Shown here piece by piece: positions 55,194 to 64,000 of a stretch of 64,000 bases of DNA. Source of the DNA: Bifidobacterium sp. ESL0704 (GTDB lineage: Bacteria; Actinomycetota; Actinomycetes; Actinomycetales; Bifidobacteriaceae); NCBI RefSeq assembly GCF_029392075.1, contig NZ_CP113929.1, positions 1,736,001 to 1,800,000 of the forward strand, in the 5' to 3' direction. Position 1 is the stretch's first letter. Every line of letters begins with the position of its first letter. The translations under genes were made by a program, and so were the position numbers. The notes beneath the pieces were generated by a model that had not been told where the DNA came from, did no database searches, and saw only the letters and a program-made list of their open reading frames with translations.

Positions 55194-58100
55194 CTATTCC
55201 AGCAATTCCAACAGGTCGTCCTTCGTTAGGTTCGAGATGCCGGCGGCACTGCCGGTGCCGGCGTTGTCTACGAAACGGTGGGCAAGGTCGCTCTTGGACT
55301 GCTGCATCTTCAAGATGCGCTCCTCGATGGTGTCCTTGGCGACGATCTGGTAGACGTTGACATCCTGGGTCTGGCCGATGCGGTGGGCACGGTCGGTGGC
55401 CTGCTCCTGCGCGGCGGCGTTCCACCACGGGTCGGCGTGCACCACCACGCACGCGCCGGTGAGGTTCAGGCCCGTGTTGCCGGCCTTCAGAGAAATCAGG
55501 AACACCGGGGTATCGTCGGCGTTGAACTGGTCGACCAGCTCGAGGCGCTTGCGCTTGGGGGTGGCACCAGTGATGACGTTGTAGGCCACGTGATTCTTGC
55601 GCAAGCGCTCGGCAATGAGGTCGAGGAAGCTGGTGAACTGCGAGAAAATCAGCATCTTACGGCCGGCGTCCTGGCAGCTGGAGACGAGCTCTTCGATGGC
55701 GTCGAGCTTCGCCGAGGTGACCTTGCGCGGCTTGGTTGACGTTCCGGCTTTCGAGGCATCCGAAGCGTTACGACCTGTTGAACCTTCATCCCCCACAATC
55801 GCATTCGCCGAAGCATCGGCGGTCTCGCTGAGCTCGTCGATATACTCGTCAATCGGCTCGTCGTCGGCGCGCTCGGTCTCGCGGCTGGGCATGCCCCAGA
55901 CGTGTGCGTCCTTCTTGACGACGTTGCTGCCGACATTGCTGAACAAGAGTCGCGGGTCGCAGCAAGCCTGGCGCAGACGGGTGAGCTGGGCCAGAATCTG
56001 AATCTTGCCGGTCTTGTATTCGATGTCGCGCTGCTTGTTCAAGGTAGCGCGCAGCTGCTGTTCGAGCGCGGCGTACAGCCTGCGCTGCTCCCCCTCAAGC
56101 TGCACGGTGATGACGTTCTCGATCTTGTCGGGCAAATCCTTCAGGACCTGCGACTTCAGGCGCCGCAGGATGAACGGACCGACGAACGCCTGCAGCTTGG
56201 CCTGCGCGTTTTCGTCGCCGGAGAGAATCGGCATTTCGAAACGTTCGCGGAAGTGCTTGTAGGCCCCGAGCATGCCCGGCATGAGGAAGTCGAAGATGCT
56301 CCACAACTCGGAAAGCCGGTTTTCGATCGGCGTACCGGTCAGAGCGAAACGGTGACGCGCATTGACAGAGCGCACGGCGCGGGCGGACTTAGTGGCGTGG
56401 TTCTTGATATACTGCGCCTCGTCAAGCGTCATACAATAACATTCGAGGCCGTCGTAATCGTCGATATCGCGGCGCAACAGGTCGTACGAAGTAATCAGCA
56501 CATCCGGCGCAACCCATTGGGAAGCGGCAATGTCATCATCGTCAACCAACGCTTGCGGGCTGTCGGCACTCTGCCAGCCATCATCACCCGAAGCGGATAC
56601 AGCGGATACAACAGGACCACCGACGCGAGCCGCGGAAACCGAGGAGCTATCGGCCGACCGTTCCCCTACAATCTGCTGGTTAGAAGTCAGCGACTCCGTG
56701 CCGTCGGATTCAGCGAGCATCTGATTGTGGTTCAGAAGGTCAACATCATCCATCGCCATATCGAAACTTGCCTGCTGCGCTCCAGAAACATTCTGATGAA
56801 CAGTTAGAAGCTCGGTATTACCGCTATTTGAATCGGAATAATCGGCTTTATCATGCCATCCCTCAGTCGCCGACCCAAAACTTCCAGCTCCAGACGCTTT
56901 CCGACCCTCATACCAAGCTTTGGTGTTTTTGAGCGTCGCGCGACGGGCGGCTTTGGAACCGGCCAGCACCTGCACGTTAAGTGACGGCGCGAATTTGGCG
57001 CATTCGGCGGCCCAGTTGTAGACCAGCGACGCCGGGCAGACGATGAGGTTCGGCCCGACCCGCCGCTGCTCGTCGCGCCGCGCAAGCAGATACGAAAGCA
57101 TCTGTACGGTTTTGCCCAAACCCATCTCGTCGGCCAGAATACCGCCAAAACCCTTGTCGGCCACGGCATTGAGCCAGCGGAACCCCTCAACCTGATAGGG
57201 CCGCAGGACGTGCGCCAGCGACTTCGGCACCTTGTAGGTCTTCGGGTCGATGACGCGCAAATCGTTCAAGTAGCTGCGGAATTCGTCGCTCTTATCCTCG
57301 TCATCGGCCTCGTTATCAAGGTAATAGGCCTCGTAGGCAGGTACGGAGACGGTTCCGGAATCAAGGTCGACCGGCTTCAGCCCCAAGTCGCCGCTGACCT
57401 CGTCCAACTTGCTAGTGTCGACGTCGGCCATGTTGACGAACGCACCGTTGCGCAGGCGGTGGAACTTGCGGCGCTTGCGATAGCTGTTGAGCAATGCCGG
57501 CACTTCGGACGGGTCGATTTCGTCGGCGATCGGCGAGATCTCGACCAAGCCGGATTTGATGGACAAACCGATTTTGAAGACCGGATGCGGCGAAGAGGTG
57601 AGCCCGTCGAAACTCGGCGTGGAGAACACCTCGCCCAACCCGCGCAAAACCGGCAAGCCTTCGTTCAAAAGCTTGTAGATGGCTTTGTCGTTGTCCTCGT
57701 CGATACGTGCGATCGGGCCGTCGGGCATCGGGAAATACTGACGCACGGCCTCCACTGCCAGGCGTTCGGTTTCGCGGTCCCGCGCGACCGGTTCATTTGG
57801 ACCGATACCGGAGAAAACATGGAAACGATCGTCGCCGTATCTGGCCTGCACGTCGCAGGTGATGCCCTTGCGGTCGCGGTCGAGATACGTTTCGATGTGG
57901 CAGGGCACGTGGCGCATGCGGATCAGTTCGGGCGGCAGTTTGACGGCGATGCCGTGATGCGTGGTGCCGCGCGAGGTTGCCGGCGTCAGGTCATCGCTCA
58001 CTGCGGATTCCGTAGCGGAAGCTTGCCCTGTTCCGTTTTGCGTTAGGCCGTCTGAAGCCATTTGGCCGGTATCGTTTTGCGATGAATGATCCGAGTCGGT

Positions 58101-59828
58101 CTCGCCGGATACGGAATTCCCGGCGGAGTCGACAGTATTGCCATCATTATTAGCGCTGCCGGCATCCCCTGAACGACTGCCATCACTGCTGTCCTTACCA
58201 GCGCCATCACCGTCATCTGCTGGAATCGGGTCGAGCGCGGGCAGCACCGTGCGCGAAAACTCTTCGATATCGTCGCTGCTCAAATACAAATCCCCGCGCT
58301 CGTCGCCCACGCAAAGCACCCCGAGCAGGTTGCGGTTCGTGGTCATCGCGCTGGAACAGCGATGAATTTCGGGAGTATCCAAAGCGAAGGCATGGCTGGC
58401 ATCCGGCGAACCGACGACCACGAACGACGAACCCCGGCCGATGATGAATTTTTGTATATTGAGGGAATGACGGATGACATAACCGTATTTTTGAGACGAT
58501 TTATCATCTTTCCGTCCCGAAGATTGCCAAGCCTGCGAATTCCCACCATTCCCAGCGTCGTCATCCTCATCATCGACGCGAACGACCTCAAGGCCCAAAT
58601 CAGGATCGCCGTCAACCACGCGAACGGGCACGGCCGAACCGAAATTGCCATGAACCGGCACATAGTCCAGCGTCGCGTCGGCATCGACGAACAGATCGAG
58701 CAATTCCGCGGTCTCGTCGTCGGAGAGGCGCATTTCCTGGGCTTCCGCCTTGCTCTGGTAGAACTCGTAATCGCCGGAAACGCTTTTGCGAATCTCGATG
58801 GCACGGCCGAGAATGGCCAGAATCGAGCGGGAACGTTCGTCGAACGAATCGCGGGAATGCACGAACGCGAGTTTTTTGCCGTAGGTCACGAATTCGCGGC
58901 GTTGCACGGCCTCGACCAATGCGCGCACATCCTTGACCACGTAGGAAATGCCCTTGGACGGCACCGCGATATGCAGACGCAGGTACCAGTCGCGCGCCGA
59001 ATTCTCCAGCATCGGACGCAGCACGACCGAACCGATGGGCATGTGTCGGCTCAAGGCCACCCCGCTGCCAATATCGCCGGAAGCGCGGCTGCTGACCTCC
59101 TTCAAGAGGTCGAGCTGGCGGTTCTTGGCCTGTTCGGCGAGCGCCGAATCCTCCTGCTCCATAAACGAACGCAGCACCCGCGAGGTACGGCGAACGACCT
59201 TCTGCCGGCGAGCGCCGAGCCCCGCGCTTCCGTGGGAACCCGAGGCGGCCACGCCGTTGCCGAGTTCCTTGAACTTCTGCGGCGTGTCATTATACTGCAT
59301 GATCAGCGCGATGACATGCTTGCAAATCGTGCCGAAGCGGCCGAATGCCGGGCAACTACAGTCCGAATCGAGGATTTCGCCGTGATTTTCGTCGATGCGA
59401 GCGCTCACGGCGTAATCGTCCGCGAATTCGTCGGCCGGTTCGACCGACGCGGCCAGCAGTGTACCGTCTTCGCCGGGGGTACAGGTGAGGTTGTGCATGC
59501 GACCGCTGGAAATGACTTCGTAGGCACGATAGAAGCTTTTGCCGCCGCGCTGCCGCAAAACCTTTTCGGGCACTGCCGGTTCGTTGGCGCCAAAGGTCAC
59601 GCCGCCGTCAGGGTCGACGATGCCGCCGAACGTATCGTCGTCGGAACCGGCACCAAGCCCGAATCCCCCAGAGCTCCCGGTCCTCGACCCATACACCGAC
59701 GCATGCCAATCCAAATCGAGTCCCTCTTCCGTCGTATCGCTGTTCCGCCGCATATTGCCGCTGATTGCCGTCTGCCTGCCGCCGGTCTCGATATCGTCAA
59801 TATCATCGTCCGATATCAAAGACCGCAA
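55194..59828 (-). CDS. Large SWIM-zinc SNF2-family helicase
   Basis: A 1544-residue SNF2/Swi2 ATPase. The N-terminal ~190 residues include a SWIM zinc finger (DCSCPAFGRFGTICKHVIAL, CxC...CxH). A long, partly Ser/Asp/Gly-rich region follows, then the ATPase from about residue 900: motif I GGILADEMGLGKTVQMLSYL, Walker B variant DEAQ (CMTLDEAQYIKN), motif III ALTGTPIENRL, and the C-terminal lobe ending with QATDRAHRIGQTQDVNVYQI. A low-complexity stretch interrupts the N-terminal lobe. SWIM-SNF2 proteins are chromosomal in many actinobacteria; their role in transcription, repair or defence is open. TTG start with weak site. Confidence 0.88.
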   Translation of the reverse strand: MRSLISDDDIDDIETGGRQTAISGNMRRNSDTTEEGLDLDWHASVYGSRTGSSGGFGLGAGSDDDTFGGIVDPDGGVTFGANEPAVPEKVLRQRGGKSFYRAYEVISSGRMHNLTCTPGEDGTLLAASVEPADEFADDYAVSARIDENHGEILDSDCSCPAFGRFGTICKHVIALIMQYNDTPQKFKELGNGVAASGSHGSAGLGARRQKVVRRTSRVLRSFMEQEDSALAEQAKNRQLDLLKEVSSRASGDIGSGVALSRHMPIGSVVLRPMLENSARDWYLRLHIAVPSKGISYVVKDVRALVEAVQRREFVTYGKKLAFVHSRDSFDERSRSILAILGRAIEIRKSVSGDYEFYQSKAEAQEMRLSDDETAELLDLFVDADATLDYVPVHGNFGSAVPVRVVDGDPDLGLEVVRVDDEDDDAGNGGNSQAWQSSGRKDDKSSQKYGYVIRHSLNIQKFIIGRGSSFVVVGSPDASHAFALDTPEIHRCSSAMTTNRNLLGVLCVGDERGDLYLSSDDIEEFSRTVLPALDPIPADDGDGAGKDSSDGSRSGDAGSANNDGNTVDSAGNSVSGETDSDHSSQNDTGQMASDGLTQNGTGQASATESAVSDDLTPATSRGTTHHGIAVKLPPELIRMRHVPCHIETYLDRDRKGITCDVQARYGDDRFHVFSGIGPNEPVARDRETERLAVEAVRQYFPMPDGPIARIDEDNDKAIYKLLNEGLPVLRGLGEVFSTPSFDGLTSSPHPVFKIGLSIKSGLVEISPIADEIDPSEVPALLNSYRKRRKFHRLRNGAFVNMADVDTSKLDEVSGDLGLKPVDLDSGTVSVPAYEAYYLDNEADDEDKSDEFRSYLNDLRVIDPKTYKVPKSLAHVLRPYQVEGFRWLNAVADKGFGGILADEMGLGKTVQMLSYLLARRDEQRRVGPNLIVCPASLVYNWAAECAKFAPSLNVQVLAGSKAARRATLKNTKAWYEGRKASGAGSFGSATEGWHDKADYSDSNSGNTELLTVHQNVSGAQQASFDMAMDDVDLLNHNQMLAESDGTESLTSNQQIVGERSADSSSVSAARVGGPVVSAVSASGDDGWQSADSPQALVDDDDIAASQWVAPDVLITSYDLLRRDIDDYDGLECYCMTLDEAQYIKNHATKSARAVRSVNARHRFALTGTPIENRLSELWSIFDFLMPGMLGAYKHFRERFEMPILSGDENAQAKLQAFVGPFILRRLKSQVLKDLPDKIENVITVQLEGEQRRLYAALEQQLRATLNKQRDIEYKTGKIQILAQLTRLRQACCDPRLLFSNVGSNVVKKDAHVWGMPSRETERADDEPIDEYIDELSETADASANAIVGDEGSTGRNASDASKAGTSTKPRKVTSAKLDAIEELVSSCQDAGRKMLIFSQFTSFLDLIAERLRKNHVAYNVITGATPKRKRLELVDQFNADDTPVFLISLKAGNTGLNLTGACVVVHADPWWNAAAQEQATDRAHRIGQTQDVNVYQIVAKDTIEERILKMQQSKSDLAHRFVDNAGTGSAAGISNLTKDDLLELLE

Positions 59829-60135
59829 ACTTCTATCTTACCCCTTTTCACAATCCGGCGAAATGCTGTTTCTTTGATCGTTTAAAAGGGTCGTGGGAAA
59901 CGGATACAGACCAAGGGACGTGGAAATCCAATCGGGTATAAAGAGTACAAAACCAACTCAAAAAACGATATGCCTCCAAACGCAGGAATCCCGACGCAGG
60001 AAGGCGTTACGAAACGCCGCGAAACGCAACCTTTCAGCCTTAGTTGAACGCTCCATGCCGTTTTACCCAGGTTTGTGAGACACTGTCAACAACGGACGAA
60101 TAATCAAATATACGGAAAATGAACATGGAGGGGAC
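59829..60135. other. Divergent promoter region
   Basis: The 307 bp between the SNF2-helicase start and the msrAB start hold no gene or repeat that I can support. It should contain both promoters. Confidence 0.4.
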
Positions 60136-61188
60136 ATGGCAATGACGAATGATCACGCAAACAGGGAAAACGAGACTTTGAACGGCAGCGAAAACAACGA
60201 CGACACCGCCACGCAAAACAGCGACACGAACGCAAACGCATCGGGACCCGAAACGCAGACCGCCTACTTCGCTGGTGGCTGCTTCTGGGGCGTCGAACGC
60301 TATTTCCAAGGTGTCGACGGAGTGACCGCCACGCAGGTCGGCTATGCGCAGTCCCGCAAGGAGAACCCGAGCTACGAGGAGGTCTGCAGCGGGGCGACGG
60401 ATGCGGCGGAGACCGTGCGCGTCGACTATGATACGAAGCGCGTGACCCTGCGGACGCTGACGCTGCTGTTCCTGGACGTCATCGACCCGTTCTCGGTGGA
60501 CCGGCAAGGCAACGACACCGGACGGCAATACCGCACCGCGATGTTCTATCTCGACGAGGTGCAGAAAGCCATATACGACAAGGCTTTGCAGCAGCTTGTC
60601 ACGCGCGAGGGCCGTGAGGCGGCGGTGATTGTCGAGCCGCTGCGCAACTTCTACCCCGCCGAAGGCTATCATCAGGATTATCTCGACAAGAACCCGGGCG
60701 GATACTGCCATATTCCGGTGGCCAAGCTCATGAACGTCGGCAAGCGACAGCGCTATATCGAGAGCATCTGGCGGCTCGACCCGGAGCAGTACGCGGTGAC
60801 GCAGGAGGCGGCCACCGAGCGCCCGTTCGCCAACAAGTACGACCAGAACTTCGAACCGGGCATCTATGTGGACGTGGTGAGCGGCGAACCGCTGTTTCTC
60901 TCCACCGACAAGTTCGACGCGGGCTGCGGCTGGCCGGCGTTCTCCAAGCCGATCGACAACTCGGCTCTGACCGAGCACCGTGACACCAGGATTCCCGGAC
61001 GGCCGCGCATCGAAATCCGCACCGCCGACTCGCAAATCCACCTGGGTCACGTCTTCGATGACGGACCGCGCGATCGCGGCGGGCTGCGCTACTGCATGAA
61101 CTCCGCCTCACTGCGTTTCGTGCCGCGCGAGAAGATGGAAGCGCAGGGCTACGGCAAATATCTGAAGTTGCTTGACGAGGCTCAATAA
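60136..61188 (+). CDS. msrAB: Fused methionine sulfoxide reductase MsrA-MsrB
   Basis: Repairs both S- and R-methionine sulfoxide. Residues about 35-200 are MsrA with the catalytic [13 protein letters not shown]; residues about 220-345 are MsrB with the [13 protein letters not shown] region and catalytic Cys in [16 protein letters not shown]. The MsrB half lacks the CxxC zinc pairs seen in many MsrBs. The MsrA half lacks a resolving CxxC-like tail. The first ~35 residues are a low-complexity Asn/Asp-rich stretch. GGAGGGG precedes the ATG at 60136. No signal peptide, so it is cytoplasmic. Confidence 0.95.
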   Translation: MAMTNDHANRENETLNGSENNDDTATQNSDTNANASGPETQTAYFAGGCFWGVERYFQGVDGVTATQVGYAQSRKENPSYEEVCSGATDAAETVRVDYDTKRVTLRTLTLLFLDVIDPFSVDRQGNDTGRQYRTAMFYLDEVQKAIYDKALQQLVTREGREAAVIVEPLRNFYPAEGYHQDYLDKNPGGYCHIPVAKLMNVGKRQRYIESIWRLDPEQYAVTQEAATERPFANKYDQNFEPGIYVDVVSGEPLFLSTDKFDAGCGWPAFSKPIDNSALTEHRDTRIPGRPRIEIRTADSQIHLGHVFDDGPRDRGGLRYCMNSASLRFVPREKMEAQGYGKYLKLLDEAQ

Positions 61189-61262
61189 GCCGGGCAGACA
61201 AGAGGTAAGTAAACCCGAATCGGTCGGCATCATCCTAATTGCAGCCGAAGCTTTTAATACGT

Positions 61263-61303
61263 GAAGGGCGGTATGGATGACTGTTCTATCCATACCGCCC
61301 TTC
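61263..61303. terminator. Bidirectional terminator between msrAB and the UvrA paralogue
   Basis: GAAGGGCGGTATGGAT and its complement at 61288-61303 form a 16-bp stem with a 9-nt loop, in the 180-bp gap where msrAB and the UvrA-like gene converge. Confidence 0.85.
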
Positions 61304-61370
61304 AACGTTGAACCCGTATTATTCCAACGATTTCAGACACGTTATAACGCGGCCGGCCAAAGCATATCCT

Positions 61371-64000
61371 TTAGCCTTGCATATGCTTGGCCAGGTAACG
61401 GCCAGTGACACTTGCGGAATTACTCGCGATTTCGTCCGGGGTGCCGGCGGCGACGATGGTGCCGCCTTCCTCGCCACCACCCGGACCCATGTCGATGACG
61501 TAGTCGGCGTTGGCGATCATGTCGAGATCATGCTCGATGAAAACCACTGTGGCGCCGCCGGCGATCAGCCGCTGGAGCACGTCAATCAAGGTGCGCACGT
61601 CAAGTGGGTGGAGGCCGGTGGTCGGCTCGTCGAGGACGAACAGCGACGTGTTCTGTTTCTTGCCCAGTTCGTTGGAAAGCTTGAGGCGCTGCGCCTCGCC
61701 GCCGGAAAGGTTTGGCGTATCCTCCCCGAGTGTGAGGTAGCCGAGACCAAGGTCGTGCAACGTCTCAAGTGCCCTATGAATGCGCTTGAGCAAGGTCGGA
61801 GTGATCATATCGCCGGGTTCAAGCGGATCTAATGGTCCATTGGATTTTGCAGAATCCGCCAGGACACTGAACCGATGCTGGCGCATGGAACCTGCCGGAA
61901 CATCGGACTGTTGACGATTGGCGGAACCGTGTGAATCGGAAACGGAGGCCGGACCGAGACCATCGTTCAGATCATCCAGCGCGAAGACATCGAGAGCGTC
62001 ATCCACTTCCAGATCAAGCACCTCGGGCAACGTCAACCCTTGCGGGTGGGTCGGTGTCGCCAACCGTATATCGTTGACTTCCGCTCGATATCGCTGACCA
62101 ACGCAAGTCGGACAAGTGATGGTGACATCAGGCAAGAACTGGATATCGAGGCTGATCTGACCGGTGCCATCGCATTGCGGGCAACGCAACGTTCCGGTGT
62201 TGTAGGAGAACGCCGAGACCTTAAGCTTACGCTTTTTGGCCGAGGCCGTCGAGGCGAAGGCCTTGCGCAGCATATCCATGATGCCGCTGTAGGTGGCAAC
62301 CGTCGATCGCACGTTGATGCCGATGGGTGTGGAATCGACCAGACGCACGCGGGTGATGCCGGCGGCATCGAGAGCGCGGACGTGAACCGGCAGCGGCGTA
62401 TGGTCCTCCTGCGCCTGCAACGCCGGAATCAACGACTCCAACACCATCGTGGTCTTACCAGAACCCGATACGCCGGTGACAGCCGTCATCCGCCCACGCG
62501 GAATCGCAACATGAAGCGAATGCACGGTATGGATGGCGCCGGTGGCCATCGTGATCCACGGAGAGTCCGCCACCGCTACGCGTGCCGAACCATCAACTTT
62601 ATCGCCGATCGTTGGTGCAGCTACAGCTTTGGCCGAAGTCGCTTCTGCGTTGACCTGCTTTGATTGATAGCCGCCCTGTCCACGATGATTGACCACTTCA
62701 TCATCAGGATTCGTCACTGCCATAAATGTGTGTAAATCCCGCGAAATCGGCGGCAACGTAAGGCGTTCGCGGATGACCACAGGCTGGGAACCATCGAGGA
62801 AACCCGCAATGCGTGATTTCGGATTACGCAATATCTCGCCCGGTGCACCTTGCGCGAGGATACGCCCTCCCCGACTGCCGGCACCCGGGCCCATTTCGAT
62901 AAAATAATCGGCGGCGGCAAGCACATGAACATCATGATCGACGAACACCACGGAATTGCCGGAAGCCAAGAGATCCCGCATCACTCCGATCAGCCCTTCG
63001 ATATTGGCCGGATGCAGACCGGTAGAAGGCTCGTCGAGCACGTAGAGTACGCCAGTGGTCTCGTTGCGTACCGCACGCGAAAGCTGGGCACGCTGCCGTT
63101 CGCCGGTGGAGAGCGTAGCGCTGGCACGGTCGAGCGTCAGATAGCCCAGACCAAGCTGAATGAGCCTACGGCCCATATCCTCCAACGTATCGACCAAACT
63201 GTCAGCCATTTGCCGCATATCGCCCGGCAACGAATCCGGCACACTCTTGGCCCATTCAAGCACTTTGCGCAGAGGCCAGGAAGTGACCTCGTCCAGATGG
63301 TATTCCCCGATTTTCGGAGCCCTTGCGGCAGCGTTCAGCCTTGAGCCGCCGCAATCCGGGCAGACGCGCTCGACCAGGAACTTCGAGACTTTGGCCATAC
63401 GCTTCTCGTCGCTGGCTCGATCGAGTTCCTTGGTCACGGTAAGTCTCGCGTTGCGGAACGTGAAATCAAGATGATGCACACCCTTGATCGAGGTGATGGT
63501 AATGGGCTTCTTCTCTTCCGGCCCGTTAAAAACGATGTCACGCTCTTTGTCGCTAAGTTCCTTGAAGGGGACATCCGTGCGCACGCCGAATTCACGGACG
63601 ATATCCGGCTGGACGTTGAAGCCGAAGGTGCGCCACGGCACGACGGCACCTTCGTCGATGGTGAGGCTTTCGTCGGGAACAAGCGCGGCGTCGTTGACCT
63701 CGTGAATGGTCCCGGTCCCCTGACATTTCGGGCACGCACCGGTGGAGTTGAACGCGAGCTCTTCGGCGCTGGGAGGCTCGACAAGAGCTCCGCAGACCGC
63801 ACAATGGATGGGAATTTCTGCTGCTACATCGAGCGTCGGCTTCTGGTAGTGACCGTTGGGGCAACGGTGCGAGGCAAGGCGCGAGAACATCAGCCTCAGC
63901 ACGTTCAGCGTCTCGGTGGAGGTGCCGAACGTCGAACGCATACCGCCGACGCCTGGCCTCTGGCGCAAAGCCAAAGCCGGCGGAATGAACCGCACCGAAT
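61371..64000 (-). CDS. UvrA paralogue, excinuclease ABC subunit A-like (5' end cut by window)
   Basis: ABC-type DNA-binding ATPase related to UvrA. The visible ~875 residues start inside the first nucleotide-binding domain (GMRSTFGTSTETLNVLRLMF, then zinc-like HCAVCGAL...CPKCQGTGT), carry its signature as LSTGERQRAQLSR, and contain a complete second domain: Walker A TGVSGSGKTTMVLESL, zinc module CPQCDGTGQIS...CPTCVGQRY, signature LSGGEAQRLKLS and Walker B LFVLDEPTTGLHP. The first signature differs from the usual LSGGEAQR, and the overall spacing is that of the shorter UvrA-like class found beside normal UvrA in actinobacteria, linked to drug tolerance or repair. The N-terminus lies beyond the right edge. 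Confidence 0.85.
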   Translation of the reverse strand, partial: SVRFIPPALALRQRPGVGGMRSTFGTSTETLNVLRLMFSRLASHRCPNGHYQKPTLDVAAEIPIHCAVCGALVEPPSAEELAFNSTGACPKCQGTGTIHEVNDAALVPDESLTIDEGAVVPWRTFGFNVQPDIVREFGVRTDVPFKELSDKERDIVFNGPEEKKPITITSIKGVHHLDFTFRNARLTVTKELDRASDEKRMAKVSKFLVERVCPDCGGSRLNAAARAPKIGEYHLDEVTSWPLRKVLEWAKSVPDSLPGDMRQMADSLVDTLEDMGRRLIQLGLGYLTLDRASATLSTGERQRAQLSRAVRNETTGVLYVLDEPSTGLHPANIEGLIGVMRDLLASGNSVVFVDHDVHVLAAADYFIEMGPGAGSRGGRILAQGAPGEILRNPKSRIAGFLDGSQPVVIRERLTLPPISRDLHTFMAVTNPDDEVVNHRGQGGYQSKQVNAEATSAKAVAAPTIGDKVDGSARVAVADSPWITMATGAIHTVHSLHVAIPRGRMTAVTGVSGSGKTTMVLESLIPALQAQEDHTPLPVHVRALDAAGITRVRLVDSTPIGINVRSTVATYSGIMDMLRKAFASTASAKKRKLKVSAFSYNTGTLRCPQCDGTGQISLDIQFLPDVTITCPTCVGQRYRAEVNDIRLATPTHPQGLTLPEVLDLEVDDALDVFALDDLNDGLGPASVSDSHGSANRQQSDVPAGSMRQHRFSVLADSAKSNGPLDPLEPGDMITPTLLKRIHRALETLHDLGLGYLTLGEDTPNLSGGEAQRLKLSNELGKKQNTSLFVLDEPTTGLHPLDVRTLIDVLQRLIAGGATVVFIEHDLDMIANADYVIDMGPGGGEEGGTIVAAGTPDEIASNSASVTGRYLAKHMQG

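Noticed and set aside
43100..55200. Prophage or integrative element
   Set aside because: No integrase, transposase, capsid, portal or conjugation gene is visible; only defence-type genes.

Overview
The window reads as a chromosomal segment of an actinobacterium, most likely Bifidobacterium. The core genes are GC-rich. The set includes an actinobacterial-type DapD, a ROK-regulated xylulokinase, an ftsEX-CHAP-smpB cluster, a lone citrate synthase, a DUF308 protein with a Gln/Asn/Pro-rich tail, and prfA-prmC-tsaC-GlcNAc-1-P transferase in line. The genus is inferred from gene content; no rRNA is present.

Layout. 1-7.5 kb: end of an amino-acid ABC transporter binding protein, a repeat array, then smpB, a CHAP hydrolase, ftsX, ftsE, prfB and a 43-residue membrane protein, all on the minus strand. 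7.8-21.4 kb: dapD, gltA, map, a DUF308 membrane protein, an M13 metallopeptidase, ssb, a 3-hydroxyacyl-CoA dehydrogenase, proS and a Pif1-like helicase. 21.5-29.3 kb: orn, an AT-rich orphan gene, two palindromic elements, guaB, a WecA-like transferase, tsaC, prmC, prfA and rpmE. 29.5-43.1 kb: a small hypothetical gene, a CAU tRNA, a YkoE-like S component, a ROK regulator divergent from xylB, and a group of oxidoreductases (succinate-semialdehyde dehydrogenase, two FMN reductases, a flavodoxin-fold reductase, an alcohol dehydrogenase) with a CapA-like protein and an unrecognised gene.

43.3-55.2 kb is an AT-rich accessory island. Its centre is a tightly coupled four-gene minus-strand operon (52265 to 46295): a small methyltransferase-like protein with an AdoMet motif but no visible catalytic NPPY, an Eco57I-type N6-adenine methyltransferase, a GIY-YIG plus DEAD/DEAH helicase protein, and a Shedu-like (DUF4263) PD-(D/E)XK nuclease. 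Around it lie a four-helix membrane protein, a DUF2130 coiled-coil protein, a convergent beta-protein/sce7726 pair and a membrane-anchored Mrr-like endonuclease. I read this as a defence island. The four-gene operon is the best candidate for an undescribed system: modification, duplex scanning and a Shedu effector made from one message. 55.2-64 kb: a large SWIM-SNF2 helicase, a fused MsrA-MsrB and most of a UvrA paralogue that runs off the right edge.

A second theme is non-coding. Three intergenic arrays with unrelated sequences (1027-1351, 11530-11685, 21418-21527) share a 62-bp period with alternating inverted arms. Two more (8834-8985 and 41012-41317) have periods of about 52.5 and 51 bp. 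A separate palindromic element occurs three times (7511-7686 inverted, 22822-22916, 23011-23106), with mismatches that would become G-U pairs in RNA. Several genes (guaB, the M13 peptidase, the methyltransferase operon, the 43-residue protein) have a -10-like box 6-8 nt before the start codon and no Shine-Dalgarno sequence, suggesting leaderless mRNAs.
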